The position numbers were made by a program, and so were the translations under genes. Below the pieces are notes generated by a model, which had not been told where the DNA came from, did no database searches, and was given only the letters and a program-made list of their open reading frames with translations. Shown piece after piece: positions 28,984 through 39,800 of a stretch of DNA of 64,000 bases (position 1 is the first letter of the stretch; the number at the start of each line of letters is the position of its first letter). This DNA is from Cochlodiniinecator piscidefendens (lineage in GTDB: Bacteria > Pseudomonadota > Alphaproteobacteria > Rhodobacterales > Rhodobacteraceae), in contig NZ_JAAOIE010000002.1 in assembly GCF_011326755.1 (NCBI RefSeq), positions 768,069 to 832,068 of the forward strand, written 5' to 3'.

Positions 28984-31941
28984 ATGACCGACCAACATAA
29001 CAACGACCAACTCCACGCCTCCAGCTTTATGCAAGGTCATAACGCTGAATATTTGGAACAGCTTTACGCGCGATACGCCAATGACCCCAACGCAGTTGAC
29101 GAGGCTTGGCAGGTCTTTTTTGCGTCCCTCGGCGATGGCGAAATTGACGTAAAACGCGAAGCCGCTGGCCCCTCTTGGGCACGGATGGACTGGCCCCCTG
29201 AACCCAACGATGATTTGACCCAAGCGCTCGATGGTCAATGGGCCCCGGAAGAGGCGAAAGGCGCGGGCGACAAAATCAAAGCCAAAGCCGCTGAAAAAGG
29301 CGTCGAAGTTTCGGATGAGCAAATCAAACGCGCCGTGTTAGACAGTATTCGCGCACTAATGTTGATCCGCGCTTATCGGATTCGCGGCCACCTCGCCGCT
29401 GATCTTGATCCGCTCAAAATGCGTGATGAAACCATTCGGCCTGAGCTTGATCCAAAAACCTACGGCTTTGCCGAAGCAGACATGGATCGCCCAATTTTCA
29501 TTGATAACGTGCTTGGTCTTCAGGTTGCGTCAATGCGCCAAATCGTCGACATCGTGAACCGCACCTACTGCGGTACGTTCGCGCTTCAGTACATGCATAT
29601 TTCCAATCCAGCTGAATCATCATGGCTCAAAGAACGGATCGAAGGATACGGCAAAGAGATCGCATTTACCCGCGAAGGACGTAAAGCGATTTTAAATAGG
29701 CTGGTTGAGGCTGAAGGGTTCGAGAAATTCCTGCATGTTAAATACATGGGCACCAAACGCTTTGGTCTTGATGGTGGCGAAAGCCTGATCCCAGCAATGG
29801 AACAAATCATCAAACGCGGTGGTGCGCTTGGTGTGCGCGATATCATTATTGGCATGCCACACCGGGGCCGTTTGTCTGTACTGGCGAACGTGATGCAAAA
29901 ACCCTACCGCGCAATTTTCAACGAATTCCAAGGCGGCAGCTTTAAGCCCGAAGATGTCGATGGTTCCGGAGATGTAAAGTATCACCTTGGCGCGTCATCA
30001 GATCGCGAATTTGCAGGGAACTCCGTTCACTTGTCGCTTACCGCGAACCCGTCGCACCTAGAGGCGGTTAATCCTGTTGTGATTGGTAAAGTACGCGCCA
30101 AGCAAGAACAATTGGGTGACACAGAGCGCACGCAAGTGATGCCAATTTTGCTGCATGGGGATGCGGCCTTTGCTGGCCAGGGCGTCGTTGCAGAATGTTT
30201 TGGTCTATCAGGTCTCGTGGGTCATAAAACCGGTGGCACGATGCATATCGTTGTGAACAACCAAATCGGGTTTACCACAGCGCCCCACTTCAGCCGATCG
30301 TCCCCCTACCCCACTGACATTGCCTTGATGGTTGAAGCCCCTATTTTCCATGTGAATGGCGATGATCCTGAGGCCGTGGTTCACGCCGCCCGTGTGGCGA
30401 CGGAATTCCGTCAGAAATTCCACAAAGATGTGGTTTTGGATATCTTCTGCTATCGCCGCTTTGGGCACAATGAGGGGGATGAACCGATGTTCACCAACCC
30501 GCTCATGTATAAAACCATCAAAAAGCAAAAAACCACACTGCAGCTTTATACAGAGCGTTTGGTGCGCGATGGCCTGATCCCCGAAGGCGAAATCGAGGAT
30601 ATGAAAGCGGCTTTCCAAGCACGTATGAACGAAGAGTTCGAAGCTGGAAAAGACTATAAGCCAAACAAAGCCGATTGGCTTGATGGTCGGTGGTCCCACC
30701 TTGATCGCAAGGACGAAGATTATCAACGTGGTCAAACCGCCATTTCACCCGACACCTTCGATCAGGTTGCAAGTGCGCTCACGCATGTTCCAGACGGATA
30801 TCCACTGCATAAAACCGTCGGCCGTATGCTTGACGCTAAGCAAAAAGCACTGGGCGAAGGCAGTGGCATTGATTGGGCAACCGGCGAAGCCTTGGCTTTT
30901 GGCTCGCTCTTAACCGAAGGGTTTCCAGTACGCCTATCAGGCCAAGACGCCACACGCGGGACGTTTTCGCATCGCCATTCTGGCCTTGTAAACCAAGACA
31001 CCGAAGAACGGTATTACCCGCTAAACCACATCAAGGCGGGTCAATCCAAATACGAAGTGATCGATTCAATGCTGTCGGAATATGCAGTTTTGGGTTTTGA
31101 ATATGGCTACACCTTGGCTGAACCGAATGCACTGACCTTGTGGGAAGCGCAGTTTGGCGACTTCGCAAATGGTGCGCAAATCATGTTTGACCAATTCATC
31201 AGCTCTGGCGAAAGCAAATGGCTGCGGATGTCAGGCCTGACTGTATTGCTGCCTCATGGGTTCGAAGGCCAAGGGCCAGAACACTCATCTGCGCGACTAG
31301 AACGGTTCTTGCAAATGTGCGGCGGCGACAACTGGATTGTTGCGAACTGCACGACACCAGCCAACTATTTCCACATTCTACGTCGCCAGCTGCATCGGTC
31401 TTTCCGTAAACCGCTGATCATGATGACACCAAAATCACTGCTGCGTCATAAAATGGCGGTATCTACGAAAGAAGACTTCACCGATGGTTCATCGTTCCAC
31501 CGCATTTTGTGGGATGACGCACAAAAGGGGAATTCAGATACCTCATTGCAGGGCGATGACAAAATCAAACGTGTCGTTATGTGTTCTGGCAAAGTGTACT
31601 ACGATTTGCTTGAAGAACGCGACAATCGGGGCATCGATGATGTCTATCTGATGCGCGTGGAACAATACTATCCGGTTCCTGCCATGTCCTTGGTGAACGA
31701 GCTTAGCCGCTTCAAAAATGCTGAAATCGTTTGGTGCCAAGAAGAACCAAAAAACCAAGGGGCCTGGACCTTTATCGAACCCAATATCGAATGGGTCTTG
31801 TCGCGCATTTCGGGACATGCCTCCAGTCGACCAATTTATGCCGGGCGTCCTGCCTCTGCGTCGCCCGCTACGGGCCTCGCTTCCCAACACAAAGCACAAC
31901 AAAAAGCGCTCGTTGATGACGCGCTGACCATCAAAGGGTAA
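28984..31941 (+). CDS. sucA: 2-oxoglutarate dehydrogenase E1 component
   Basis: 985 residues, thiamine-diphosphate-dependent decarboxylase of the OGDH complex. It has the N-terminal E2-binding segment ([19 protein letters not shown]), the active-site region [14 protein letters not shown] near residue 290, the ThDP region [13 protein letters not shown] near residue 393, and the pyrimidine-binding domain ([23 protein letters not shown]). Followed by sucB after 5 bp. Confidence 0.98.
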   Translation: MTDQHNNDQLHASSFMQGHNAEYLEQLYARYANDPNAVDEAWQVFFASLGDGEIDVKREAAGPSWARMDWPPEPNDDLTQALDGQWAPEEAKGAGDKIKAKAAEKGVEVSDEQIKRAVLDSIRALMLIRAYRIRGHLAADLDPLKMRDETIRPELDPKTYGFAEADMDRPIFIDNVLGLQVASMRQIVDIVNRTYCGTFALQYMHISNPAESSWLKERIEGYGKEIAFTREGRKAILNRLVEAEGFEKFLHVKYMGTKRFGLDGGESLIPAMEQIIKRGGALGVRDIIIGMPHRGRLSVLANVMQKPYRAIFNEFQGGSFKPEDVDGSGDVKYHLGASSDREFAGNSVHLSLTANPSHLEAVNPVVIGKVRAKQEQLGDTERTQVMPILLHGDAAFAGQGVVAECFGLSGLVGHKTGGTMHIVVNNQIGFTTAPHFSRSSPYPTDIALMVEAPIFHVNGDDPEAVVHAARVATEFRQKFHKDVVLDIFCYRRFGHNEGDEPMFTNPLMYKTIKKQKTTLQLYTERLVRDGLIPEGEIEDMKAAFQARMNEEFEAGKDYKPNKADWLDGRWSHLDRKDEDYQRGQTAISPDTFDQVASALTHVPDGYPLHKTVGRMLDAKQKALGEGSGIDWATGEALAFGSLLTEGFPVRLSGQDATRGTFSHRHSGLVNQDTEERYYPLNHIKAGQSKYEVIDSMLSEYAVLGFEYGYTLAEPNALTLWEAQFGDFANGAQIMFDQFISSGESKWLRMSGLTVLLPHGFEGQGPEHSSARLERFLQMCGGDNWIVANCTTPANYFHILRRQLHRSFRKPLIMMTPKSLLRHKMAVSTKEDFTDGSSFHRILWDDAQKGNSDTSLQGDDKIKRVVMCSGKVYYDLLEERDNRGIDDVYLMRVEQYYPVPAMSLVNELSRFKNAEIVWCQEEPKNQGAWTFIEPNIEWVLSRISGHASSRPIYAGRPASASPATGLASQHKAQQKALVDDALTIKG

Positions 31942-31946
31942 TTATC

Positions 31947-33473
31947 ATGAGCACCGAAGTACGTGTCCCAACGCTGGGCGAGAGCGTCACAGAAGCCACC
32001 GTCGCAACATGGTTCAAAAAGCCGGGCGACGCCGTCGCTGTGGATGAAATGCTGTGCGAACTCGAAACTGACAAAGTAACGGTAGAAGTCCCTTCCCCTG
32101 TTGCGGGGACCTTAGGCGAAATCGTCGCATCTGAGGGCGACACTGTTGGTGTTTCAGCCCTTTTGGCCACCATAGCCGAAGGCGCAGCAAGTGCGACGGC
32201 ACCTGCCGCCGCTGCATCCCCTGTAGCTGAAACACCCGCCGAAACAGGCGGATCGGTCGATGTTATGGTTCCGACCTTGGGTGAATCCGTAACTGAGGCC
32301 ACCGTCGCCAGTTGGTTCAAGGCCGTCGGTGACACCGTTGCCCAAGACGAGATGTTGTGTGAATTGGAAACCGATAAGGTTTCTGTCGAAGTTCCCGCTC
32401 CAGCGGCGGGTGTGTTGACAGAAATTATCGCAGCTGAGGGTGCAACCGTTGAAGCGGCTGCCAAATTGGCTGTTATTTCCTCTAGTGGGGGCGCGAGCGT
32501 TGCAGTTCCTAATAGCAACGACTCGAACAACTCAGACGTTGTTATTTTCCAAGACGGAAAAGACGTTGAAAACGCCCCCTCAGCCAACAAATTGATGGCT
32601 GAAGCCGGTCTGACTGCTGGTTCTGTAGCCGGCACTGGTCGTGATGGTCGCGTGATGAAAGAAGACGTACAAAAAGCAATCGCCGCAGGCACAGCTGCCG
32701 TTACGACAAGCGGCGCCTCAACCCCAGCACCTGCCGCCGCCGCCCCACGTGCGCCGGTCGCTGCCGGAGACGCAAGTCGTGAAGAACGCGTAAAGATGAC
32801 GCGTCTGCGTCAGACGATTGCCCGTCGTTTAAAAGAGAGCCAAAACACCGCGGCCATGTTGACCACCTACAATGAGGTCGACATGACCGAAGTGATGGCC
32901 CTGCGAAACGAGTACAAAGATCTATTTTTGAAAAAGCATGGCGTGAAGCTCGGCTTTATGTCGTTCTTTACCAAAGCCTGTATCCACGCCTTGAAAGAGG
33001 TCCCTGAGGTGAACGCCGAAATCGACGGCACCGATGTTGTTTACAAAAACTACGTCCACATGGGTATTGCTGCGGGCACACCAACAGGCCTAGTTGTTCC
33101 TGTCATTCGTGATGCAGATGCGATGTCTTTTGCTGGTATTGAGAAAGCCATTGCGGAAAAAGGCGCGCGCGCGCGCGACGGTAAACTCAGCATGGAAGAG
33201 ATGCAAGGTGGATCCTTCACCATTTCCAATGGCGGCGTTTACGGATCATTGATGTCTTCGCCCATCTTGAACCCACCACAATCGGGTATTCTGGGCATGC
33301 ACAAAATCCAAGACCGCCCAATGGCGATCAATGGCCAAGTGGTGATCCGCCCGATGATGTATCTCGCATTGTCATATGACCACCGTATCGTTGACGGCAA
33401 AGGGGCTGTTACCTTCCTTGTGCGGGTAAAAGAAGCCCTAGAAGACCCGCGTAGGTTGCTTATGGATTTGTAA
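31947..33473 (+). CDS. sucB: Dihydrolipoamide succinyltransferase (OGDH E2) with two lipoyl domains
   Basis: 508 residues. Two lipoyl domains: residues about 3-78 with ELETDKV (Lys43) and 105-180 with a second ELETDKV (Lys144), joined by Ala/Pro-rich linkers. Then a peripheral-subunit-binding domain ([27 protein letters not shown]) and the catalytic domain ending with the active site [13 protein letters not shown]. coli SucB has one lipoyl domain; two are found in many Rhodobacterales. A 14-bp alternating GC run lies in the gene near 33165-33178. Confidence 0.97.
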   Translation: MSTEVRVPTLGESVTEATVATWFKKPGDAVAVDEMLCELETDKVTVEVPSPVAGTLGEIVASEGDTVGVSALLATIAEGAASATAPAAAASPVAETPAETGGSVDVMVPTLGESVTEATVASWFKAVGDTVAQDEMLCELETDKVSVEVPAPAAGVLTEIIAAEGATVEAAAKLAVISSSGGASVAVPNSNDSNNSDVVIFQDGKDVENAPSANKLMAEAGLTAGSVAGTGRDGRVMKEDVQKAIAAGTAAVTTSGASTPAPAAAAPRAPVAAGDASREERVKMTRLRQTIARRLKESQNTAAMLTTYNEVDMTEVMALRNEYKDLFLKKHGVKLGFMSFFTKACIHALKEVPEVNAEIDGTDVVYKNYVHMGIAAGTPTGLVVPVIRDADAMSFAGIEKAIAEKGARARDGKLSMEEMQGGSFTISNGGVYGSLMSSPILNPPQSGILGMHKIQDRPMAINGQVVIRPMMYLALSYDHRIVDGKGAVTFLVRVKEALEDPRRLLMDL

Positions 33474-33484
33474 TCGAATACTTC

Positions 33485-33514
33485 TCCCGCTCAATCACTC
33501 TTTTGTGAGCGGGT
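33485..33514 (+). terminator. Intercistronic hairpin after sucB
   Basis: CCCGCTCA / TGAGCGGG stem with a 12-base loop, without a strong T tract. It may stabilise the sucB 3' end or partly terminate before the lipoprotein and lpd genes. Confidence 0.45.
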
Positions 33515-33552
33515 AAAAGTATATGTACAAATTCAGTTTCAAGGAACTACCA

Positions 33553-34056
33553 ATGAAACCTACCTTCACCACTTTGCTGGCCTCAATATTAATACTTGCA
33601 GGCTGCGCAGGCACAGAAATTACACAAGCCCCTGTTCAATTTAGCGCAACCCAAGCATTGAACGAAAAGGGCATCACTGATTTCACAGCGCGCACTTATG
33701 TAAGAGAGGAAGGGCAGCGTCGGGAGGTTTCTGGAATTCCATGTCGTTTTTCTGCGCCGGGCTTTAGCGCATCTTTCACAACACCAGCTGTTGTTATGAC
33801 CCCAGACATGGGCGGACGTACGCCATCAGGGTCAATCACTTGTACCTACCAAGGGCAAGAAAAACTCGTGGTAATGAGAGCCATCAACCAAACCACCGCA
33901 GAAATTCAAGCAAATGCAAATGCTGCAGGCGCAGGTGCTGGGCTGATCGGGGTGATCGTATCCGGTATTTCTGCCTCAACTCAAATGAGCCGCCGCGACG
34001 CCAATCTCGATATATATGGATATCAGAACGTCGCAGTTCAGTTTGAAATAGAATGA
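33553..34056 (+). CDS. Lipoprotein encoded between sucB and lpd
   Basis: 167 residues with a lipobox signal (ILILAGC) and a mature domain containing [10 protein letters not shown] and SITCTYQG (possible disulfide), then a Gly/Ala-rich helix ([15 protein letters not shown]) that could insert in a membrane. The start at 33553 (MKPTFTT) has AGGA seven bases upstream; the ATG at 33523 would add ten residues. It lies in the suc operon. Function unknown. Confidence 0.7.
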   Translation: MKPTFTTLLASILILAGCAGTEITQAPVQFSATQALNEKGITDFTARTYVREEGQRREVSGIPCRFSAPGFSASFTTPAVVMTPDMGGRTPSGSITCTYQGQEKLVVMRAINQTTAEIQANANAAGAGAGLIGVIVSGISASTQMSRRDANLDIYGYQNVAVQFEIE

Positions 34057-34074
34057 ACACAACGACCTAAAATT

Positions 34075-34115
34075 TGTATGGGCGAGGAAACTAACAACTT
34101 TCCACTGCCCATACA
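34075..34115 (+). other. Leader hairpin upstream of lpd
   Basis: TGTATGGGC / GCCCATACA outer stem (9 bp) with an inner GGAAA / TTTCC stem, directly between the lipoprotein stop and the lpd ribosome binding site (AAGGAG). No T tract follows, so an mRNA-processing or stabilising role fits better than termination. Confidence 0.4.
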
Positions 34116-34138
34116 CAACCCTAATCAAGGAGATACCC

Positions 34139-35527
34139 ATGGCAGACTATGACGTCATCATCATCGGCGGTGGACCAGGTGGCTATGTTTGCGCCATTCG
34201 CTGCGCGCAGCTTGGGCTTAAAACAGCATGTGTCGAAGGACGTGACGCGCTCGGTGGGACCTGCTTGAATGTTGGGTGTATTCCGTCGAAAGCCCTGCTT
34301 CATGCTTCACATTCGCTTCACGAAGCCGAACACAATTTTGCAAAAATGGGCCTAAAAGGTAAATCACCCTCCGTCGACTGGGATCAGATGAAGGCCTACA
34401 AAGAAGATGTGATTGGCCAAAACACCAAAGGCATTGAATTTCTGTTTAAGAAGAACAAAGTCGATTGGATCAAAGGCTGGGGCTCCATCCCTGCTGCTGG
34501 CCAAGTAAAGGTAGGCGATGAGGTTCACACTGCCAAAAACATCGTGATTGCCACCGGCTCTGAGGCTTCTTCTCTTCCGGGCATAGAGGTGGATGAGGAA
34601 ATGATCATGACCTCGACCGGTGCACTTGATCTACCAAAAGTGCCACGCAAAATGGTGGTGATTGGCGCCGGTGTAATCGGCCTTGAAATGGGGTCAGTAT
34701 ACGCGCGTCTCGGATCAGAAGTGACAGTGGTTGAGTTCCTGGATCAGGTGACGCCCGGTATGGACGGTGAAATCGCCAAAACGTTCCAACGCACATTGAA
34801 AAAGCAGGGGCTAAAATTCGTGATGGGTGCCGCAGTGCAATCTGTTGAGAAATTGAAAACCAAAGCCAAGGTGCACTACAAGCTACGAAAAAACGACAAA
34901 GAGGACATGATCGAAGCCGATGTTGTTCTTGTCGCGACGGGCCGTCGTCCATTCACCGATGGGCTGGGTCTAGATGCATTGGGTGTCACACTCTCGCCGC
35001 GGGGTCAGGTGGCAACCAATGACCATTGGGCAACAAATATTGATGGTATCTACGCGATTGGCGACGCGATTGATGGCCCCATGCTCGCTCACAAAGCAGA
35101 AGACGAAGGCATGGCAGTTGCCGAAGTCATCGCAGGCAAAAAAGGCCATGTGAATTACAATGTTATTCCTGGTGTCGTTTACACAAACCCCGAAGTTGCT
35201 GCGGTAGGTCAAACCGAAGAGCAACTGAAAGATGCGGGTCACGCCTACAAGGTTGGCAAATTTTCCTTTATGGGTAATGGCCGTGCAAAAGCGATGTTCG
35301 CGGGCGAAGGCTTTGTGAAAATATTGGTTGATGCGGAAACGGATCGCATTCTTGGCGCGCATATCTTAGGCCCGCAAGCAGGTGAAATGATCCACGAAAT
35401 CTGCGTCGCAATGGAGTTCGGCGCATCTGCACAGGATATCGCGCTCACGTGTCACGCTCACCCAACTTGTTCTGAGGCAGTCCGCGAAGCAGCCCTCGCT
35501 TGCGGCGACGGTGCTATCCACGCTTAA
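34139..35527 (+). CDS. lpd: Dihydrolipoamide dehydrogenase (E3)
   Basis: 462 residues. FAD-binding [18 protein letters not shown], redox-active disulfide in [16 protein letters not shown]-binding [17 protein letters not shown], and the C-terminal interface with catalytic His/Glu ([14 protein letters not shown]). It reoxidises the lipoyl groups of SucB. Last gene of the suc operon. Confidence 0.97.
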   Translation: MADYDVIIIGGGPGGYVCAIRCAQLGLKTACVEGRDALGGTCLNVGCIPSKALLHASHSLHEAEHNFAKMGLKGKSPSVDWDQMKAYKEDVIGQNTKGIEFLFKKNKVDWIKGWGSIPAAGQVKVGDEVHTAKNIVIATGSEASSLPGIEVDEEMIMTSTGALDLPKVPRKMVVIGAGVIGLEMGSVYARLGSEVTVVEFLDQVTPGMDGEIAKTFQRTLKKQGLKFVMGAAVQSVEKLKTKAKVHYKLRKNDKEDMIEADVVLVATGRRPFTDGLGLDALGVTLSPRGQVATNDHWATNIDGIYAIGDAIDGPMLAHKAEDEGMAVAEVIAGKKGHVNYNVIPGVVYTNPEVAAVGQTEEQLKDAGHAYKVGKFSFMGNGRAKAMFAGEGFVKILVDAETDRILGAHILGPQAGEMIHEICVAMEFGASAQDIALTCHAHPTCSEAVREAALACGDGAIHA

Positions 35528-35550
35528 CTGCGGAACATTCAAGAGAACCC

Positions 35551-35583
35551 AACACCGGGAGCCTTAGCTTGGCTCTCGGTGTT
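35551..35583 (+). terminator. Hairpin at the end of the suc operon
   Basis: AACACCGGGAGCC / GGCTCTCGGTGTT: 13 base pairs with one G-T wobble and a 7-base loop, 24 bp after the lpd stop. A T tract is lacking, so efficiency is uncertain. Confidence 0.65.
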
Positions 35584-35698
35584 GAAAGTTGGAGGCTGCT
35601 TTGTGATAGGCGATTATCGACCAAATAATCGTCACAAGAACTGTTCTTCCTAATTTTGCGAAACTCCGACACAACGGAAGAAATTTCGCAAATTAGAA

Positions 35699-36043
35699 TT
35701 ACTCGGCAACTGCAGCTGTCACGATGATTTCGACCATCAGTTCTGCACGGGCGAGCTTTGCTTCGCCGCAAGCACGTGCCGGGGCAAAACCGGTTGGGAC
35801 CCATGCATTCCAAACTTTGTTCATTTCGGAAAAGTAAGACATATCAGACAGCCAAATCACGGCTTGCAGCATATGTTCGCGAGAGGACCCAGCTTCGGTC
35901 AAAGCAGCATCTACGCGGCGCAAGACCTCTTCGGTTTGTACGGTGATATTTTCACCTTCACCCACTTGGCCGCTGAGATAAACAACGCCGTTGTGCTTTA
36001 CGATTTTGCTAGAGCGTTCAGTGGTTGAAATACGTTCAATCAT
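35699..36043 (-). CDS. RidA family enamine/imine deaminase-like protein
   Basis: 114 residues of the YjgF/YER057c/UK114 fold: [26 protein letters not shown], a central helix region, and the C-terminal [19 protein letters not shown], where the active-site Arg is expected. RidA proteins hydrolyse reactive enamines made by PLP enzymes. It lies 65 bp downstream of the GlxA-type regulator on the same strand and may be cotranscribed with it; it could also serve a catabolic pathway controlled by that regulator. Confidence 0.88.
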   Translation of the reverse strand: MIERISTTERSSKIVKHNGVVYLSGQVGEGENITVQTEEVLRRVDAALTEAGSSREHMLQAVIWLSDMSYFSEMNKVWNAWVPTGFAPARACGEAKLARAELMVEIIVTAAVAE

Positions 36044-36108
36044 GTTTTTTTCCGATCCTTTTCACGTTGCATCACATGTCTCCTGCGAAGGCAAAAAAAT
36101 CAATGCAA

Positions 36109-37131
36109 TTAATAGTGCTGCGCGCTGAAACGTGCCGGGCTAATTCCGTATTTTGCACGGAACAGCCTTGCAAAATGCACCGCGTTTCCAAACCCGGCGG
36201 CCATACAAACCTGTGCCACGGTCATGTCCGTTTCCAACAATAATGCCCGCGCGCGCGCGAGACGAAGCCCGCTTAGAAACTGAGCTGGTGACGCCCCTGT
36301 ATATTTTTTAAATAAACGTTCCATCTGACGCCGCGAAATTCCATGATCTTGGGCCAATATCCCCAGGTCGATGTCATCTTCTAGACTGTTTTCTATACTC
36401 TCAACGATGGCTAACAACTTTGGATGTCGCGTCCCTAATACATAAGAACTGCGCAGTTTCTGCAATTGATCTCCAGAGCGATGATAAGGGTGTATACACA
36501 TGTCCATAACCGCATGAAAAAGGTCAAACCCATATTCATCCAGGATCAATTTCAACATTAAATCCGTTGCAGAGGCCCCTCCGCTACTGGTCATGATGCG
36601 TTTATCTATCGTGTAGAGCTTTTCCAGAGGTTTCAGAGTCGGAAAATTGGCCGAAAATGCAGGTTCATTTTCCCAATGCAACGTAAATTGATGCCCCTGT
36701 AAAATCCCAGCTTTGGCAAGCGTATATGCCCCTGTGCATAATCCACCTACAACGCCGCCGTGCCGCCATCCTTCGCGCACCCATGCGGCAACCCGATCTG
36801 AGCAAGAGCGTTCGGGTTCAACCCCTGAACAGACCAAAATCGTCGCCCCTTTTGGCACGGTGCCAAGCGGCGCATCCACCTGAATAGGGACGCCATTGGA
36901 GCAATCGACAGGCTTACCCTCCTCTGATCGGGTTTCCCATGTGTATAACGCCTGCCCTGTAAGTTGGTTGGCAATCCGCAGAGGTTCAATTGCAGAGCTG
37001 AATGCAAGCATCGACAGCTTAGGCAATAAGATAAACACAAAATGCTGCGTCTTCACATTTTCAGGCGGAGAAACCTGCGCCACCCCGCGCGGCACATAGG
37101 ATCTGTCTTCTGGTGTATCAGTCTGGCCCAT
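36109..37131 (-). CDS. GlxA family (DJ-1/PfpI plus AraC HTH) transcriptional regulator
   Basis: 340 residues. The N-terminal class-I-glutamine-amidotransferase-like domain (FVFILLPKLSMLAFSSAIEPL; GGLCTGAYTLAKAG) is followed by an AraC-type double HTH (about 235-335: LGILAQDHGISRRQMERLFKKYTG; MTVAQVCMAAGFGNAVHFARLFRAKYG). Relatives include CdhR/GbdR, which sense carnitine or glycine-betaine metabolites; the ligand here is unknown. The start at 37131 has AGGA eight bases upstream; an ATG at 37251 would overlap the divergent glycosyltransferase gene. Confidence 0.88.
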   Translation of the reverse strand: MGQTDTPEDRSYVPRGVAQVSPPENVKTQHFVFILLPKLSMLAFSSAIEPLRIANQLTGQALYTWETRSEEGKPVDCSNGVPIQVDAPLGTVPKGATILVCSGVEPERSCSDRVAAWVREGWRHGGVVGGLCTGAYTLAKAGILQGHQFTLHWENEPAFSANFPTLKPLEKLYTIDKRIMTSSGGASATDLMLKLILDEYGFDLFHAVMDMCIHPYHRSGDQLQKLRSSYVLGTRHPKLLAIVESIENSLEDDIDLGILAQDHGISRRQMERLFKKYTGASPAQFLSGLRLARARALLLETDMTVAQVCMAAGFGNAVHFARLFRAKYGISPARFSAQHY

Positions 37132-37219
37132 ATTTATCATCCTAAAGCCAACCAAGGGTGACATCCATCTTTTGTACAGGTAGCCTGATTTTCGTAACAA
37201 TGAAAAGTAGGGATCAACC

Positions 37220-38257
37220 GTGCGTGTCATAGCCATCACAACCATGCGCAATGAAGCGCCACATTGTTTGGAATGGTTTGCACATCACCAATCCATCGGG
37301 ATTGAGCATTTCATCGTGTATTCGAATGATTGCGACGACGGAACCACCGAAATATTGGATCGTTTACAATCCATTGGCTTGGTAAGTCACATCCCGCAAC
37401 CTGCCCCCAAGGGGCGGAAATCTATTCAATGGCAAGCGTTAAAGCACGCGCAATCTCACCCAAAACTCGCCTCTGCCGATTGGGCAACCGTCATTGATTG
37501 CGATGAATTCATAAATTTGCGGGCACCTTTTGAGACTATCCAAGACCTTATCTCAGCATTCCCTGAGGGGAGCGATGCAATCGCCATGCGCTGGAGGTTA
37601 TTTGGGAACAATGGGCACATCTCAGCCCCAATGCTGACAACCACACAGGCCTACACAAGCGCCGCCCCAGAGCGGATCAACCTGCCACTTGCGCATTTTT
37701 TTAAAAGCCTCTTTCGCGTCAAAGCTTTTCGACAGTTGGGTATCCATCGCCCAAAACACCGAAAAAGCAAACCTGCACAATGGGTAGACGGTGATGGCAG
37801 CATTTTACCCAAAGAATTTGCAACCGATGACGACAGAATTAATCTCTTTGGATATCCGGGCGGTAGCGCATTGGTTCAACTCAATCATTACTCGATACGC
37901 TCCACTCAAAATTTCATAACCAAACGCGCAAGGGGCCTGCCCAATAAACGCAGCCGAGAAATTGGGCTCGAATATTGGGTTGAACGTAATTTCAATACGG
38001 AAGAAGAAAGCAGTATCTCCAGACTGAACAAAACATCGCAAAAGCACCTAACGACCCTTTTAGCAGACAATATGTTGAGCCAACTCCACTCCGACGCAAT
38101 CAACTGGCACCAACGTAGTTTTGAACACGCAATGCAAAACGCCGATTTGGTTCAATTGTTCTGGCACCTTACCCTAGCGGATCAGAGCACTCCTCCCCAA
38201 CCAAACCTCGCACGCGCCCATCTCAGCCGATTGAGGTCACTCAACTCTTCCGCCTAA
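37220..38257 (+). CDS. Glycosyltransferase family 2 / GT92-like protein
   Basis: 345 residues with a GT-A-like N-terminus (MRVIAITTMRNEAPHCLEWFAHHQSIGIEHFIVYSNDCDDG) and the acidic DxD-like motif VIDCDEFI. Downstream, the HRPKHRKSKP stretch and HYSIRSTQNFITKRARGLPN are typical of roseobacter 'glycosyltransferase family 2' proteins. It probably acts in surface polysaccharide synthesis; sugar and acceptor unknown. It resembles, at motif level, the protein at 23650-24684. Confidence 0.82.
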   Translation: MRVIAITTMRNEAPHCLEWFAHHQSIGIEHFIVYSNDCDDGTTEILDRLQSIGLVSHIPQPAPKGRKSIQWQALKHAQSHPKLASADWATVIDCDEFINLRAPFETIQDLISAFPEGSDAIAMRWRLFGNNGHISAPMLTTTQAYTSAAPERINLPLAHFFKSLFRVKAFRQLGIHRPKHRKSKPAQWVDGDGSILPKEFATDDDRINLFGYPGGSALVQLNHYSIRSTQNFITKRARGLPNKRSREIGLEYWVERNFNTEEESSISRLNKTSQKHLTTLLADNMLSQLHSDAINWHQRSFEHAMQNADLVQLFWHLTLADQSTPPQPNLARAHLSRLRSLNSSA

Positions 38258-38329
38258 ATTTCGTCAGGCTCCCGCTTTGTTTTTGTCTTATGGTTCTGTT
38301 ATCATTTTTAATGAAAAACAGGACAACCC

Positions 38330-39226
38330 GTGAACGTTATGCACCATCGGCCAACAATCGTTTATCATCTCGGCGCTCCGCAAACCGACAATGATCTACT
38401 TGTCAAATCATTGCGTTGGGATACCGATTTATTGGCTCAAAATGGTGTTGTCGCCCGAAAACCAAGCCAATACCGAAAGACAATTCAATCTTTTCTAGAA
38501 CAGATGTCTGAAGGTTCCCTTTCGGAGGAACTTGAGATTGAATACCTGCAGAGCTTGACGAAGGTAGAACAGGTTGATCGCATATTGTTGTCCGACAGTA
38601 ACTTTCTCGGGTTCCCCGCGTTCACATTCTCCGGAAATTCATTTTACGGCAGAGCGGACATAAAAACCCATAGGCTTCGTAATCTCACGCCAAACTGTCC
38701 TGTTGAGTTTTTTATTGCAATACGCGATCCAGCTACATTCGTCCCCGCCCTCGCAAACACCGGGGCACGTAAAGGTGACAAAAACTTTTTGGGCGGAATG
38801 AACCCGCTTGAGATTAAATGGTCGAATGTCATCAATCTAATCAAACAAGCCAATCCCGATTGCCATATCACCGTCTGGGCCGATGAAGACAGCCCCATCT
38901 TATGGCCGACCTTGCTGCAAGAGTTTTCCGGCTTGGATCCTGCTGTTACTCTGCAAGGCAGTTCCGACATGTTGAGTTCTATAATGACTGAGGAAGGCAC
39001 AAACCGACTCTCGGCTTATCTTGAAGAACATCCAAACCTCTCAATTCTTCAACGCAGGCGCATTTTTGCAATTTTCTTAGATAAATTTGCGGATCTCGAT
39101 CAAATCGAAGAAGAAATTGAGCTCGAAGGCTGGAACACCCCCCTCATGGAAGCCCTAAGCGAACACTATGACGACGATATGTATGAAATTGAGCGCATGC
39201 AAAATGTTACCTTCATTACTCCATAA
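38330..39226 (+). CDS. Hypothetical protein, sulfotransferase-like N-terminus
   Basis: 298 residues. The beginning (IVYHLGAPQTDNDLLVKSL) resembles the phosphosulfate-binding loop of bacterial sulfotransferase-fold proteins (LHIGxxKTGTT), but the key Lys/Thr are replaced, so PAPS binding is doubtful. FIAIRDPATFVPALA resembles the second motif (VxRDP). The GTG at 38330 has AGGA six bases upstream; the ATG nine bases later is possible. It follows the glycosyltransferase gene by 72 bp, so the two may work together on a surface glycan. Identification tentative. Confidence 0.6.
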   Translation: MNVMHHRPTIVYHLGAPQTDNDLLVKSLRWDTDLLAQNGVVARKPSQYRKTIQSFLEQMSEGSLSEELEIEYLQSLTKVEQVDRILLSDSNFLGFPAFTFSGNSFYGRADIKTHRLRNLTPNCPVEFFIAIRDPATFVPALANTGARKGDKNFLGGMNPLEIKWSNVINLIKQANPDCHITVWADEDSPILWPTLLQEFSGLDPAVTLQGSSDMLSSIMTEEGTNRLSAYLEEHPNLSILQRRRIFAIFLDKFADLDQIEEEIELEGWNTPLMEALSEHYDDDMYEIERMQNVTFITP

Positions 39227-39305
39227 TAAAAAATTCGTTTGCAGGCCCTCGAAGTTGTAAAAAAGGACTTGTTCTTCCAATAGCTTCGCTGATAGACGGG
39301 TCAGC

Positions 39306-39395
39306 GGAGACGTGGCCGAGTGGTCGAAGGCGCTCCCCTGCTAAGGGAGTAGGCCCGGAAGGGTCTCGAGGGTTCGAATCCCTTCGTCTCCGCCA
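39306..39395 (+). tRNA. tRNA-Ser (anticodon GCT)
   Basis: 90-nt class II tRNA with a 7-bp acceptor stem GGAGACG / CGTCTCC, discriminator G and encoded CCA. The anticodon arm CTCCC-CTGCTAA-GGGAG has anticodon GCT at 39340-39342; the T-loop is GGTTCGAATCC, and the long variable arm expected for serine is present. An integrase remnant begins 147 bp downstream, so its 3' end was probably used as an attachment site. Confidence 0.97.
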
Positions 39396-39542
39396 CCCAC
39401 CATTTTCATTCAATTCTGTTGGTACTCATTCAACCCCTTATGGGGCTGTTTTCGTTGATTTATCTGCATTCGTTGTTGCTTTTGGTTCCTCTTCGATTAG
39501 GCTCGTTTCAATTCATTGCGTGGTAGAAATCGTGGTATTTGA

Positions 39543-39800
39543 ATGGCTGCACTAAGCGGAAAGCTAACGAAAAATCTGGTCCGGACCCTCGGTCCAGGTC
39601 GCCATGGCGACGGAAGCGGTCTGTACCTCGTGGTCGATCCATCCGGTGCAAGACGCTGGATTGTGCGTGTCACAGTTAAGGGCCAGCGCAACCGTGAAGG
39701 CAAGCCCTTGCGCACTGACTTTGGGCTCGGTGGCGCTGATGTTGTGACTTTGAACGAAGCGCGTGATCGTGCCTTGGAATATGCGTTTGTAGTTGGCTAA
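39543..39800 (+). pseudogene. Truncated P4-type phage integrase (Arm DNA-binding domain only)
   Basis: 85 residues matching the N-terminal DUF4102/Arm-binding domain of tyrosine integrases (LTKNLVRTLGPGRHGDGSGLYLVVDPSGARRWIVRV; FGLGGADVVTLNEARDRALEY). It stops exactly where the core-binding domain should begin; full proteins are about 400 residues. No catalytic domain follows in any frame. Its place just 3' of tRNA-Ser, reading away from it, is that of an island integrase, so this is the scar of an integrated element. Confidence 0.82.

Noticed and set aside
31931..32692. 253-codon frame antisense to sucB
   Set aside because: Mirror of the Ala/Glu-rich lipoyl region; low-complexity Ser/Thr/Ala translation is the usual shadow of such codons.
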